Positions 47,101 through 56,992 of a stretch of 64,000 nt of DNA are shown here, piece after piece. The stretch covers positions 2,232,001 through 2,296,000 of the forward strand of contig OY756141.1 of assembly GCA_963576785.1 (NCBI GenBank). The letters are read 5' to 3'. The stretch is from Chlorophyllum brunneum (Eukaryota; Basidiomycota; Agaricomycetes; Agaricales; Agaricaceae). The position numbers and the translations under genes were made by a program. How positions within the stretch are numbered: the stretch's first letter is position 1; each line of letters opens with the position of its first letter. A model generated the notes under the pieces. The model saw only the letters and a program-made list of their open reading frames with translations. It searched no databases and was not told where the DNA came from.

Positions 47101-47970
47101 CTCACTGTGGCCACGGACGCCAGTCTACCACTGCGGGGGGAATTCCAGGCAGTTTCCGCTGCCCATATTTACCGGTCAGGCCAGCATGTCTTCCAGACAA
47201 GACACGCGGCAGGTCAAGTGACAGCTCCTGATGCTGAGCTGTACACTATCCGGATCGCAATTGGAAAGGCCACCAGCCTTCCTGATTGTGACTCTATTGT
47301 CCTGTTCACCGACTCCCCTGGCTCAGCCAAGAGAGCGGTGGACCCCTCTGTTCACTCAGGTCAGGCTCATTTGCTTGCCATGTGCAATGCTCTCATGGAG
47401 TGGTTCGAGGGTCATCCCAAGTGCTCCATTCACATCTGGCACACCTACTCTTCAGAGAAGTGGGCCGTTCATGGTATCATACATCAGTACTGTACTGAGC
47501 TACAGGTTGCTGCGGGTTCCTGTCCACAAACCTCCCTCAACTCCCTTCGTCAGAAGGTTGTCAAATCCTGCCAGGATGCCTGGATCACTCGATTCCAGGA
47601 TCCTACTTACTCGGGTAGCCAATTTATGGCTCTCGAAGGGCGTAATGGTAAGCCCCTCCAGCCCACTTACCTCCATGGAGGTTCGTGGCTGCCTTCTGCC
47701 GCAGTGGAGTCTAACTCGCTGTCTGCCCGCATGTGTAGAGTTATTCTCAACCATGTGCCTATCAGGGCCTATAGGTCTCGATTCTTCCAGGATGAACCAT
47801 TCTGGTGTCTATGTGGGGCTCCTTTCGAGTCTCGTGTGCATATTCTTACCAACTGTAGTCAGTTTGACACCTCTAGGGGGTACCCTGCCACACTTGGTGC
47901 CCTCGTCAAGTTCTTGAAAGTGAACCCTCAGGCGTTCACTTTCCCATCCGTTCCTCAGGGAATTGGATAA
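44104..47970 (+). pseudogene. LINE-A ORF2: endonuclease, RT, RNase H, zinc motif
   Basis: About 1,290 codons in one frame. The endonuclease (44150-44860) has QEPPW, SGDFNCHS, VIDLVFISS and DHVLLTVTL. RT (45540-46450) has VIIPKPGKPSYS, AFDIAQFFPSLN, GVGQGSAMSPVL and the box YVNDG, in which the first catalytic Asp is Asn. RNase H (47090-47470) has VATDAS, DAELYT and FTDSPGSAKRA. The C-terminus has CLCGAPFESRVHILTNC. In-frame stops: TGA 45175-45177 (Gln in the copy at 59455) and TAG 45295-45297 (Gln in the minus-strand copy near 51390). Initiation is at ATG 44104, overlapping the ORF1 stop (ATGTCTAG). Confidence 0.88.
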
Positions 47971-48585
47971 TTGGCTCAGGGTAGGTGGGTTATTGTCCAG
48001 CACCAGAAAACTCTGGCAAAAGTCCGGTGAAGACCATTGGAGTTTTATGACCAGAGTTGTCCCCTTCGGCAACTAGGTGTGGTGAAGACACCAATAGCCA
48101 CACAAATGGTGCGGCCAATTACTCTGGCAAGGGTGACCGTGGCCAGGGGGATGACTCTCAGTAAGAAGAACTCTGGGGGCTAGTAGCTAGGCCAGTAACT
48201 GGGGGTTTCCGTGCTGGACATTTGCGGTGAACTAACACTTACTGACCGGGCCTGGTCTTCGGACTGGGTCACTAGTTGGGGAACCTCCCTGCCCACTTGC
48301 CTCCTCTGGCATCCACTCCCTCCACCCTTCAGGCTCAGGAGTAGGACACAATTCTGTCTACTATTGGTTTCAGGCAATGGTATGTCTGCTTGGTGGGGCA
48401 TGTCCACCACTTCTCCGTAGATACCTGCTAGATTACTCTTTTGTACTCCGGCCATGGGCTGTGTTTGAGCACCGCATAATAAATTGGCCTTAGGCCACAA
48501 TTTAAAAAAAAAAATCTGCACCCCGGGGATCAGAGGAGAAGCCATTCCATGTATAAACAGTGGAACAGCCCACCAAATATGAAGC

Positions 48586-50019
48586 CATCGCTCCTTGACT
48601 TGTTACCACCACCATCACTTTTCCACTTCCCTTTCCTCATTGCACCATTCGTTTCTCGGGCTCTCTCTCATGGGCTCGTGTCTTTTCTGAGCCTTTGCTG
48701 GCTGTAGGGGGGCGGTCCAGGTGGCAACGTTAGTCAGTCAATGGGCGGCATGCCCTTGGTAAAGGCAATTAAAGGTGGGCATATCCCCACTGTTCATCTG
48801 ACTGATGCCTATATGCACAGATCAATGAGGCGGCCCCTTGGTAAAGGGTCTTAAAGGCTGGGATACTGGCCACCTCGCTCGCTTGTGCTCGCTGGGTCAT
48901 CAGTGGTGGCGGCCCTTCTACCAATTAGATGGGCTTGCAGTCCCATATAGGGTTTGCATGTGGGTTTTTACCCCTGCTGCAGGTCAAGTCTGGCTAGTAT
49001 CTTGAGGCTGGGCTATACCAGCTGACAACGGACATCCAGGCCCACCCCCAATCGTGCTTGCATGTTGGTGGGGAGCGTGCTGAAAAAAGCCGCCCTGTCG
49101 CACCCGAAAGGGACCGAAAGGATAGGGGACAATAATAGGGGGAACAAAGTGATAACAAGCCGACCGAAAGGACAGGCCACCCCCCACCAGTGTCGCCATG
49201 CCTTTGGGAACCCCTCTGGGGGTAGCGCCTGGTTGTTAGTAGGGATACACCAAACTCTAGGGCATGGGCAGGTTCGGGTTGACTCAGGGAAACTCGGGTT
49301 GATTGGCGCCCATTCCGCGGAATGCTTAAGTAATCCATTCCGCGGGTTGCTTAGGTAATCCAATGTGAACACCACCCTGGTAACGCCCCCTGTGAGATAG
49401 AGATCCCTGCCAGTATTAGCACGCGGATCCACGCCCAAAGACAAGTCGCCTTCTCTGGGGGTAGGGCATAGCAAAAGTGGCTGCGGGGGAACGGGAAGCT
49501 AGTCCAGGGGTCGTGCCTTGGAGGTATGCCTTTGTGGCCTCTGCCTGCCCAACTAGTGGACTGTAGCGGGCCGTTTCCTGGGAGCGTGCTGAAAAAAGCC
49601 GCCCGGTTACCGAGAAGGAGCGGCCCAGCTCGAGAGGTCAAAATCCTCTGTCGGTGGGTCCCCATGAAGATCGGGGTGTACCCATTTGAGTTGTTACCAT
49701 GCGAGAGGTCTGGTTTTGGGGTAGCAGCATGTGTAGTCAAGCAGTGAGATCCCATCCATGCACCATATAGGAAGGATGCCTCAAGCGAACGGCGGGCCGG
49801 TCCTCAGGGATACTGCGCTCTCTCAGTAGCGGGGTATTCGCCCAAGCTAAAGGCTTTACCTCTTAGGAGGGAGGGGCAAAGTCCCCGCAACATGGCTGGA
49901 TGCGACACCAATATGGGAGCCTGGGAACATGCTGGGCATTCTATGGGCACACAACATCTCAAAACCCCCATCTCTGGGCCTCTAGGAGCTTTATTCCCTC
50001 AAGGGGCTCCATACACGGG
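48586..50019 (+). repeat. RNA-2 element, plus strand
   Basis: 1.43 kb, full length by comparison with 6822-9032. Motif copies GTGCTGAAAAAAGCCGCC at about 49078 and 49587. The region around the second motif is alignable with RNA-1 (gctcgagagg...aaatcct), so RNA-1 and RNA-2 share a related 3' half. It contains T4 and T5 runs in sense (near 48617 and 48964), so RNA polymerase III transcription is unlikely. No coding function is recognised. Confidence 0.8.
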
Positions 50020-50392
50020 CTCTTATCGCGGTTCTAACTTTCTTGCTCTCAAGGACAGTAAGAACAAACTGCTATGGCCAACGTACCTCCATGGGAGTTC
50101 TTGGCTTCCTTCCTTTCCCTTTCTGTCTGTTGCGACAAGGGCAAACCGTGCCATTCTCGGGCACATACCGACTGGCAAGTATTGCTCCTGGTTCCATCCT
50201 CTAGAGCCTGTTGGCTGCGAGTGTGGGGCTCCTCTGGAGACCCACACTCATATCTTGTGCTCTTGTCCACTGTACAAGAGACGTCCTGGCCTGCCGGTCT
50301 CTGTTGACCAGCTAGTATCTTTTCTTAAGCGTAATCCCTCTGCGTTTGCGTTTAAGGCCAACATACCAATTGCGGGAGTTGGATAATGCAGC
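50020..50392 (+). pseudogene. LINE-B ORF2 C-terminus (in RNA-2 chimera)
   Basis: Last ~120 codons of LINE-B ORF2 with the zinc motif CECGAPLETHTHILCSC, stop at 50384-50386. The frame happens to be open into the end of RNA-2 (from 49892), giving an artificial fusion reading frame. The LINE-B 3' UTR follows to 50670. Confidence 0.75.
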
Positions 50393-50670
50393 GCGACCCC
50401 TGCTAGCTCCCCACATCTCTGATGTGTGTAGGAGTTAATTGCAAATTGATGCATACTCTCCCTAGGGAGGGGAGACTAGGGGTCACTTTGCATGTCTGGT
50501 CTAGGATTCACATGTTCATGCATGTTTCCATGACTGTTCACCCAGACCGCCTGTCGGTAGTCTAGTTCGGCCAGAGGAGAGCCCATCTTCGTGTACCCTC
50601 TATTGTATGTACATGTCATAGTAGATACAGGTGGACTGCGATTATGTACCACCTTAAACATGTTGTTTTG

Positions 50671-50703
<33 letters not shown>

Positions 50704-50714
50704 AAATACGAAGC

Positions 50715-52580
50715 AAAAAAGGTCCTCACCTTCAGCAGGAACCCCTACTTGGTGAGTATGGCCATGAGCATCTCATGGTTCAGAGAGGGAAAGAACTGAG
50801 CAATGTTGAAAGCGACCACACTCATCTTGAGACCTTTAGCCCACCTAGCATGAACCAGGTAGGTAAGGAACAACCCAGCATCCTCAGTGGAACATTGGTG
50901 AATGCCTCCGAGTTGATGGGGATGAAAGATGTCATGTCTAATGGCATCAAACTGGATGCAGTTGGAAAGCATTTTCTCAACCAGTTTACCAAGCGTGTTC
51001 AGGGGGACCATTGGCCTGAACGCCTTGGGGGTAGAGTAGGAGGGCTTCCCCGGCTTTGGAATGATAACCGAGAGCAACTCCTTGAAACTGCGGGGCCAGT
51101 GACCTACCATAAGGCAGGCATTGGCCAAGCACAGGAACACCACCAAACAATCTTCATCAATGACAATGTGCTTGAGGTGGGACCACATAACATGGTCCAG
51201 CCCTAGAGAGGACATATTAGAGCAGGAGTACAAGGCCTCCATAAGCTCCAATGCCAGAAAAGGGGCCCACTCCCTGACTGGAAAATCAGGGAGGGGGTCA
51301 AGAACAGATATGTCATACTGCCAATCAGCAGCAGAGTTATATGCCATGTGGAGAGCATCCCAAAGGGAGTCCATACCATGACAGGGCTGTCTGTTAAACT
51401 AGATAGCCTCGCAGGAGGGTAACTTGCAAGCCTTGACCCACTCCATAAGGTCCTAGGGCCGCTTGTTAGTAGAAGCAATCTCTTCAATCTTAGAGTCAAA
51501 GAATCGTTGTTTGGTGGCTGTACAAGCATGCCTAAAGTCCCCCTAGTCACCATGACTACGAGAGCCCTGATATCTGGAGAAGGAGGTAGAGCATGCCTCC
51601 TCCCACCAGGGATGAGTGCGGTAAGTAATCTGGATCTCTTTCGAGTGGTGGGTCCACGCACTGGAGAAGGCTTCAGCCATAGCAGCTACCAAGGTGTCCA
51701 CTTGTTCTGGGGATTCTGGAGAGGGACGATCATGAAGATCAGTCACCTCATCAATAACATGTCCCAAGAAGGCCTCCTCTTCATTGGAGCCCTTTGGAAG
51801 GACAGCTTTGATGATTCCAATGTCCACAGAGGCAATGGGAAGGGTAACAGTCAATGGAACATGATCCAAAGTACCCTGGAGAGATACATCCCAATAAGGA
51901 AAGGTCCTTGATGCATCGGGAGAAGATATGAACACCAGATCAATCACCAACAGGCAAAGATCTGGGTTGTGGGAAATAAACATTGGACCTGGGTTGGTTG
52001 GCATAACCAAATCAAGACCAAGATTGCAGCTCATCTCCATGAGCTTATGAGCTGTTGTCTGATAATGCAGAACCTCAGGGTCCCACTCCAAAGAATGACA
52101 GTTGAAATCCCCACTCATAAAGTCAAATGGGGGAAGAACATCAACCTTCCCATGAAGGAAGTTGATGGTGTTATGTTGATTGTCTGAATAGACATTCAGG
52201 AAGTTGTAAGCCTTTGCATCAGTAAAGAGCGTCAGCACAAGGATATCAGGGTGATCAATGAGGTCCCTTCTCATTGATGGCCTTAGACATTGCAACCAAG
52301 TGTGAACATAAGCCATCACTTGGGGCTGGGACCCCTGGGTAGGGGGACACATCACCATGAGCCAGTCAGGGTGCTTAAGTATGCCAGTAACATTGTCCCC
52401 TTCCATATCAGTGGTTGAGGGAGTGGAGTGGATGAACCTCCATAGAGGTTCTTGGAAAAAGAGAATATCAAAGTTGTCCTTTAATTTCTTGAGTAGTGTA
52501 TTAATGTAAATATATGATTTCGCAATGTTAAAACTAAAAACCCTAATGCCCTCCAGATGGTCCAGGTTGTTTCTAGACAT
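50715..52580 (-). pseudogene. LINE-A ORF2 N-terminal half, minus strand
   Basis: Endonuclease is almost fully open (51543-52580: QEPLWRFIH, SGDFNCHSLEWD, VIDLVFISS, DHVPLTVTL) and the RT start is open (50745-51374: VIIPKPGKPSYS, AFNIAQFFPSLN with the RT motif A Asp changed to Asn). A TAG near 51400 (from CAG) and a TAG at 51543 separate them. The ATG/stop overlap with ORF1 (ATGTCTAG) is preserved at 52573-52580. Confidence 0.82.
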
Positions 52581-53238
52581 AAGGGGGGTTATGAGGAGGG
52601 ATGGGAGAGCAACAACATCTATCATGCACCTCTCGATAATGGGCTGTCAGCCAGGCCTGGTCATGCTTGTGATTCCAGAAAGCATACTTTTTTTTTTTTT
52701 TTTTAAAATCATGGCCTAAGGCCGATTTATTACACGGTGCTTGAACACAGCCCGTGGCCGGAATACAAACGAGTACTCTAGCGGGTATCTACGGAGAAAG
52801 AGTAGCCACGCCCTACCAAGCATAAGTACCATTGCCCAAGACCAACGGTAGGAGGAATTGCATCCTACTCCCGAGCCCGAAGGGCGAGGGGAGTGGACGC
52901 CAGAGGAGGCAAGTAGGCAGGGAGGTCCCCCAACCAGCGACCCAGTCCGAGACCAGGCCCGGTCAGTAAGTGTTAATTCACTGCAAATGCCTGGAAATGG
53001 AAACCCCCAGTTACCAGTCCAGCTACTAGCCCCCAAAGTTCTTCTTACTGAGAGTCATCCCCCCGGCCATGGTCACCCTTGCCAGAGTAATTGGCCACAC
53101 CATTTATGTGGCTATTGGCGTCTTCACCACACCTAGTTGCCAAAGGGGACAACTCCGTTCATAAAACTCCAATGGTCTTCACCAGACTTTCACCGGAGTT
53201 CTCCGGTGCTGGACAATAACCCACTTACCCTGAGCCAG

Positions 53239-54393
53239 TTATCCAATTCCCTGAGGAATGGATGGGAAAGCGAACACCTGAGGGTTCGCTTTCAAGAACT
53301 TGATAAGGGCACCCGGCATGGCAGAGTACCCCCTAGAGGTGTCAAACCGACTACAGTTGGTAAGAATATGCACACAAGACTCAAAGGGAGCCCCGCATGG
53401 ACACCAGAATGGTTTGTCCTGGAAGAATCGAGACCTATAGGCCCTGATAGGCACATGGTTGAGTATAACTCTACACATGCGGGTGGACAGCAAGTTGGAC
53501 TCTGCTGTGGCGGAAGGCAGCCACAAACCTCCATGGAGGTAAGTGGGCTGGAGGGGCTTACCATTGTGCCCTTCGAGAGCCATAAACTGGCTACCCAAGT
53601 AAGTAGGATCCTGGAATCGAGTGATCCAGGCATCCTGGCAGGATTTGACAACCTTCTGATGAAGGGAGTCGAGGGAGGTTTGTGGATGGGAACCTGCAGC
53701 GACCTGAAGTTTGGTGTAGTACTGGTGTACGGTACCATGAATGGCCCACTTCTCCAAAGAGTAGGTGTGCCAGATGTGAAGAGAGTGTTCAGGGTAACCC
53801 CCAAACCACTCTATAAGGGCACTACATACAGCAAGCGAATGAGCCTGGCCGGAGTGAATGGAGGGGTCCACTGCTCTCTTAGCAGAGCCAAGGGAGTCAG
53901 TGAACAAGACAATGGAATTGCAACCAGGGAGGCTGGTAGCCTTTCCAATTGCAATCCAGATAGTATACAGCTCCACATCAGGAGCTGTCACTCGACCCGC
54001 CGCATGCCTTGTCTGGCAGACACACCAGCCTGACCAGTAGATATGGGTAGCAGAAACTGCCCGGAACTCCCCCCGCAGTGGTAGACTAGCGTTCGTGGCC
54101 ACAGCGAGAACCCAAGGATTGGCATTAGCACGTTCCAAGGTGCTATTCAAATGCCTTATATGCACAGCTCTCTTGTCATGAGAACAAGGAGAGTTGTGGA
54201 AGGAGACCTAGGCCACAAAGTGGTCCAGGAGACAGTAACCAGGCTGAGCTGCTGCAGAGCAGGGGTCAAACTGTTCAGTAAGGGATGGGAGTACCAAAAC
54301 GGCTTCCATAAGGGAACCCTTGACCTGCCTAATGAGGCGGTCAGACAGGAGAGAGATGGAGAGAGGGTGTGGGGGGGCACCCTTGGCATTCAG
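53239..54393 (-). pseudogene. LINE-A ORF2 C-terminus (RNase H) in RNA-1 chimera
   Basis: Open from about 54165 to 53239 (VATNASLPLRGEF, DVELYTI, LFTDSLGSAKRA, CPCGAPFESCVHILTNC). The first catalytic Asp of RNase H is Asn and the Glu region reads DVELY. A stop from CAG lies near 54210. LINE-A 3' UTR occupies 52705-53238. Confidence 0.78.
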
Positions 54394-55076
54394 CCTGTGT
54401 ACGGAGCCCCTTGAGGGATCTCTTACCACCAGCCTTAGCCAATGGTGACGTGGAATCAACTTGAGCTGGAACCTGGCTATTTTTCCTGTACTAGGCCAAC
54501 CAATGTAGGATTTAGTCCTCTCAAGCCAGGTGAGCATTCTCTGATAACTGGCAGCTTTTTTCAGCATACCCTGGTACATCACCTGCTATGGCCTACAACT
54601 TCACCCAGGCACTACCCTGGAGTTGCTTCCTGTTCCTCAGCAGCCGGTTCGGTATGCCTTACAGCCCAGATCCCTGTGCTTAACTGTCTGAGATCTACAT
54701 CTTGCAGACACCACTACCAGATTGGTCCTGAGGTTATTTTAAGCCAACTTAGTCAGCATCCTCAATCTAGAGATTGGGTTATGTCTACTAACTACTGGAA
54801 CTATGCTGAAGCAGACCGGGAGGGGTATCCTATCTCGGCGGCTTTTTTCAGCACGCCCCGAGTCGGACTGTTATCACAACATTCCCCTTCTTATAATGCC
54901 CTATCTCCAGCAGTGGCTTAGGTAATCCTCCCAAGTTAGGCCCTGGCATTAAGGCACCACCACCTTTGGCCAATATTGGACTTGGGCGATGCACACAGCT
55001 GGGTCACACCATGACAGTGTGATGTCACTATGTGACTTGCTATGTGGCTGGGTGTGACAACTCCCATGCTAGCCTG
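54394..55076 (-). repeat. RNA-1 element, 5'-truncated, minus strand
   Basis: Complement of RNA-1 without its tRNA-like head; the copy ends in CAGGCTAGCATGGGAG of the body. The plus strand holds an open frame of 159 codons (54442-54921) that is also open in the copies at 56465-56944 and 62733-63212. Confidence 0.85.
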
Positions 55077-55122
55077 CAGAAAGCACACTTCCTGGAATCG
55101 GTGGGATACTCCTTCTTGCAGT

Positions 55123-55706
55123 CCTGGGAACCTAATTTGGTATGCCTCAAGCAGGTGTACCAGATTATTTATTGCCTAACTACCTCATTTGGGCTTGCCA
55201 TCGAGCACAACAAGTCTGAAGTTTTTCATTTCTCCCATAAGCAGGGAGATGACAACCCACCACTGGACTTGGGGTATGCTCCCCATACTAGTGATACTCC
55301 ATTATGCCCTAAGACCCATTGGAGATACTTGGGTTTTTTCTTTGATCGGGCTCTTACCTTTAAAGAGCACGTTTGTCACTATGCTACCAAGTCACTGTCC
55401 ATGGTCAAGGCCATGGGCATGCTTGGTAACTCATTGTGAGGCCTTCTTCCTGCTCAGAAGAAGACCCTGTATTGCTCATGTGTAATGCCTATCGCTATAT
55501 ATGGGTTTTGTTTGTGGTTTTATGAAGGTGCCTATAACAAGGTCCTTCTGAAACAACTTAACACTATGTAGTGTAAAGCTGTATTGTGGATTACTGGTGT
55601 GTTCTGCACCAGCCCCACTGGAGGAGCTGAGGCCTTAGCCGGCCTCATCCCCATCCACCTCCATCTCAAGAAACTGGCTACCCATACTGTCCACAGGGTT
55701 GCCACT
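55123..55706 (+). mobile_element. LINE-B fragment (RT C-terminus)
   Basis: Plus-strand LINE-B from just after the RT catalytic box (WEPNLVCLKQVYQII) to the segment KKLATHTVHRVAT. Its frame is broken at 55437 (TGA; CGA expected in NSLRGLL). It is cut on the right by LINE-A at about 55707; its 3' part must lie beyond the window. Confidence 0.8.
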
Positions 55707-56101
55707 CCCTTACCCAGCAGGCCTGTAAGGTATTGAAGGCTGGGAGAAGCTCTCTGATCATGGAAGGTGCCACGCTTGCATATGATGGCTATTCCATGGC
55801 CACCAATAAGCTCACCATGACTAAGGATATTGAGATCCTTAGGGCATTGGTCGAATGTCTGTCCCCTCCAGGAGCTCCCTTCTGGATTGGACTCCCCTCT
55901 TTGGTGTCATACCTCCATGTGGTTGATGTCCCCTATCTCAAGAACTCTGCTGCCGGAGTTCAATGTACCCCAGCAGACATCGAGGAGGTTCTTACCTCGT
56001 CGGTGCATACTCCTCTTATCAGCCTCAAGAGTCCTTTGAGGCTGGTGCATAACTCTAGGATGTCTGACTCTTGTATGGTATTCTTCGACATTTGGGACTC
56101 C

Positions 56102-56992
56102 GGTTGGCCTAATGGTCGAGTGGTTTGGGTGTAGGCTTAATTCCTACCAGGCTGCTTGGCTAGAAGGTCCTGGATTCGAAATCTGTGGGGGGAGATTTAT
56201 TCTCAACCATGGGAAGTACCAGTGCATGAGGCGTGGTTGCTTAGCAATATTCCCGGGTGACACTGGATTAGGTTGTGTGGTCCTGTTTGGCATTGTTTGG
56301 TGCTGTCACAGGCTAGCATGGGAGTTGTCACACCCAGCCACATAGTAAGTCACATAGTGATGTCACACTGTCACGGTGTGACCCAGCTGTATGCATCGCC
56401 CAAGTCCAATATTGGCCAAAAGGTGGTGGTGCCCTAATACCGGGACCTAACTTGGGAGGATTACCTAAGCCACTGCTGGAGATAGGGTATTATAAGAAGG
56501 GGAATGTTGTGATAACAGTCCGACTTGGGGCGTGCTGAAAACAGCCGCTGAGATAGGATACCCCTCCCAGTCCGCTTCGGCATAGTTCCGGTAGTTAGTA
56601 GATATAACCCAATCTCCAGATTGAGGATACTGACTAAGTTGGCTTAAAATAACCTCAGGACCAATCTGGTAGCAGTGTCTGCAAGGTGTAGATCTCAGAC
56701 AGTTAAGCACAGGGATCTGGGCTGTAAGGCATACCGAACCGGCTGCTGAGGAACAGGAAGCAACTCCAGGGTAGTGCCTGGGTGAAGTTGTAGGCCATAG
56801 CAGGTGATGTACCAGGGTATGCTGAAAAAAGCTGCCAGTTATCAGAGAATGCTCACCTGACTCGAGAGGACTAAATCCTACATCGGTTGGCCTGGTACAG
56901 GAAAAATAGCCAGGTTCCAGCTCAAGTTGATTCCATGTCGCCATTGGCTAAGGCTGGTGGTAAGAGACCCCTTAAGGGGCTCCATAGACGGG
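56102..56992 (+). repeat. RNA-1 element, full length
   Basis: About 891 bp starting GGTTGGCCTAATGG. A-box TGGTCGAGTGG at 56112, anticodon stem-loop GTAGG-CTTAATT-CCTAC, long variable arm, B-box region GATTCGAAATC at 56173. Motif copies at about 56532 and 56818. I see no run of four or more T in sense. The 3' end is AAGGGGCTCCATAGACGG. Confidence 0.88.

Larger units (their letters stand above)
41995..48513 (+). mobile_element. LINE-A, full-length reference copy
   Basis: 6.5 kb non-LTR retrotransposon: 5' UTR 41995-42131, ORF1 42132-44111, ORF2 44104-47970, 3' UTR 47971-48503 with AATAAA near 48478 and the GGCC-TTA-GGCC hairpin, short A tail to 48513. The 10 bp duplication atctgcaccc is exact (41985-41994, 48514-48523). 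Two stops in ORF2, frameshifts in ORF1 at C runs and an Asp to Asn change in the RT box show it is no longer active. Confidence 0.92.
48586..50700 (+). mobile_element. RNA-2::LINE-B chimeric retrocopy
   Basis: RNA-2 (48586-50019) is joined in sense to the LINE-B 3' end from SYRGSNFLALKD in ORF2, ending in 30 A's (50671-50700). Duplications are accaaatatgaagc (48572-48585) and accaaatacgaagc (50701-50714). The LINE-B breakpoint is about 1.3 kb further 3' than in the other RNA-2 chimera, while the RNA-2 end is the same. Confidence 0.9.
52688..55076 (-). mobile_element. LINE-A::RNA-1 chimeric retrocopy, minus strand
   Basis: Poly(T) 52688-52704, LINE-A 3' UTR and ORF2 C-terminus reversed to 54393, then RNA-1 reversed and 5'-truncated (54394-55076). 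Duplications cagaaagcatac (52676-52687) and cagaaagcacac (55077-55088) enclose both parts. The LINE-A breakpoint is in the codons for NAKGAPPHPLSIS. Confidence 0.9.
41792..55122 (-). mobile_element. LINE-A, minus strand, host of three nested insertions
   Basis: LINE-A pieces are 41792-41994 (RT box region), 48514-48585, 50701-52687 (RT start, endonuclease, ORF1 end) and 55077-55122. The pieces join exactly at the duplications of the three inserts: atctgcaccc, accaaatatgaagc / accaaatacgaagc and cagaaagcatac / cagaaagcacac. The 3' part (RNase H and UTR) is missing at the left border with LINE-B. Confidence 0.82.

Noticed and set aside
48586..50019. RNA-2 as a 5S rRNA-, 7SL- or tRNA-derived SINE
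   Set aside because: No A/B or internal control boxes were found and T4/T5 runs in sense argue against polymerase III. Its origin is left open.
49892..50386. A 164-codon gene spanning the RNA-2 / LINE-B junction
   Set aside because: The frame is an accident of the fusion: its first third is RNA-2 sequence with no open frame in the other copy, and the rest is LINE-B ORF2.
56102..56200. A functional tRNA-Leu(UAA) gene
   Set aside because: A and B boxes and the anticodon arm are recognisable, but acceptor and T-stem pairing are poor, boxes vary between copies and the sequence continues as an 890 bp repeat. It is a promoter-like head, not a tRNA gene.
56940..56992. Helitron 3' end (hairpin near the terminus of RNA-1)
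   Set aside because: The terminus is not CTRR, the flank is not A|T, and 12-16 bp duplications with a LINE tail point to retroposition.
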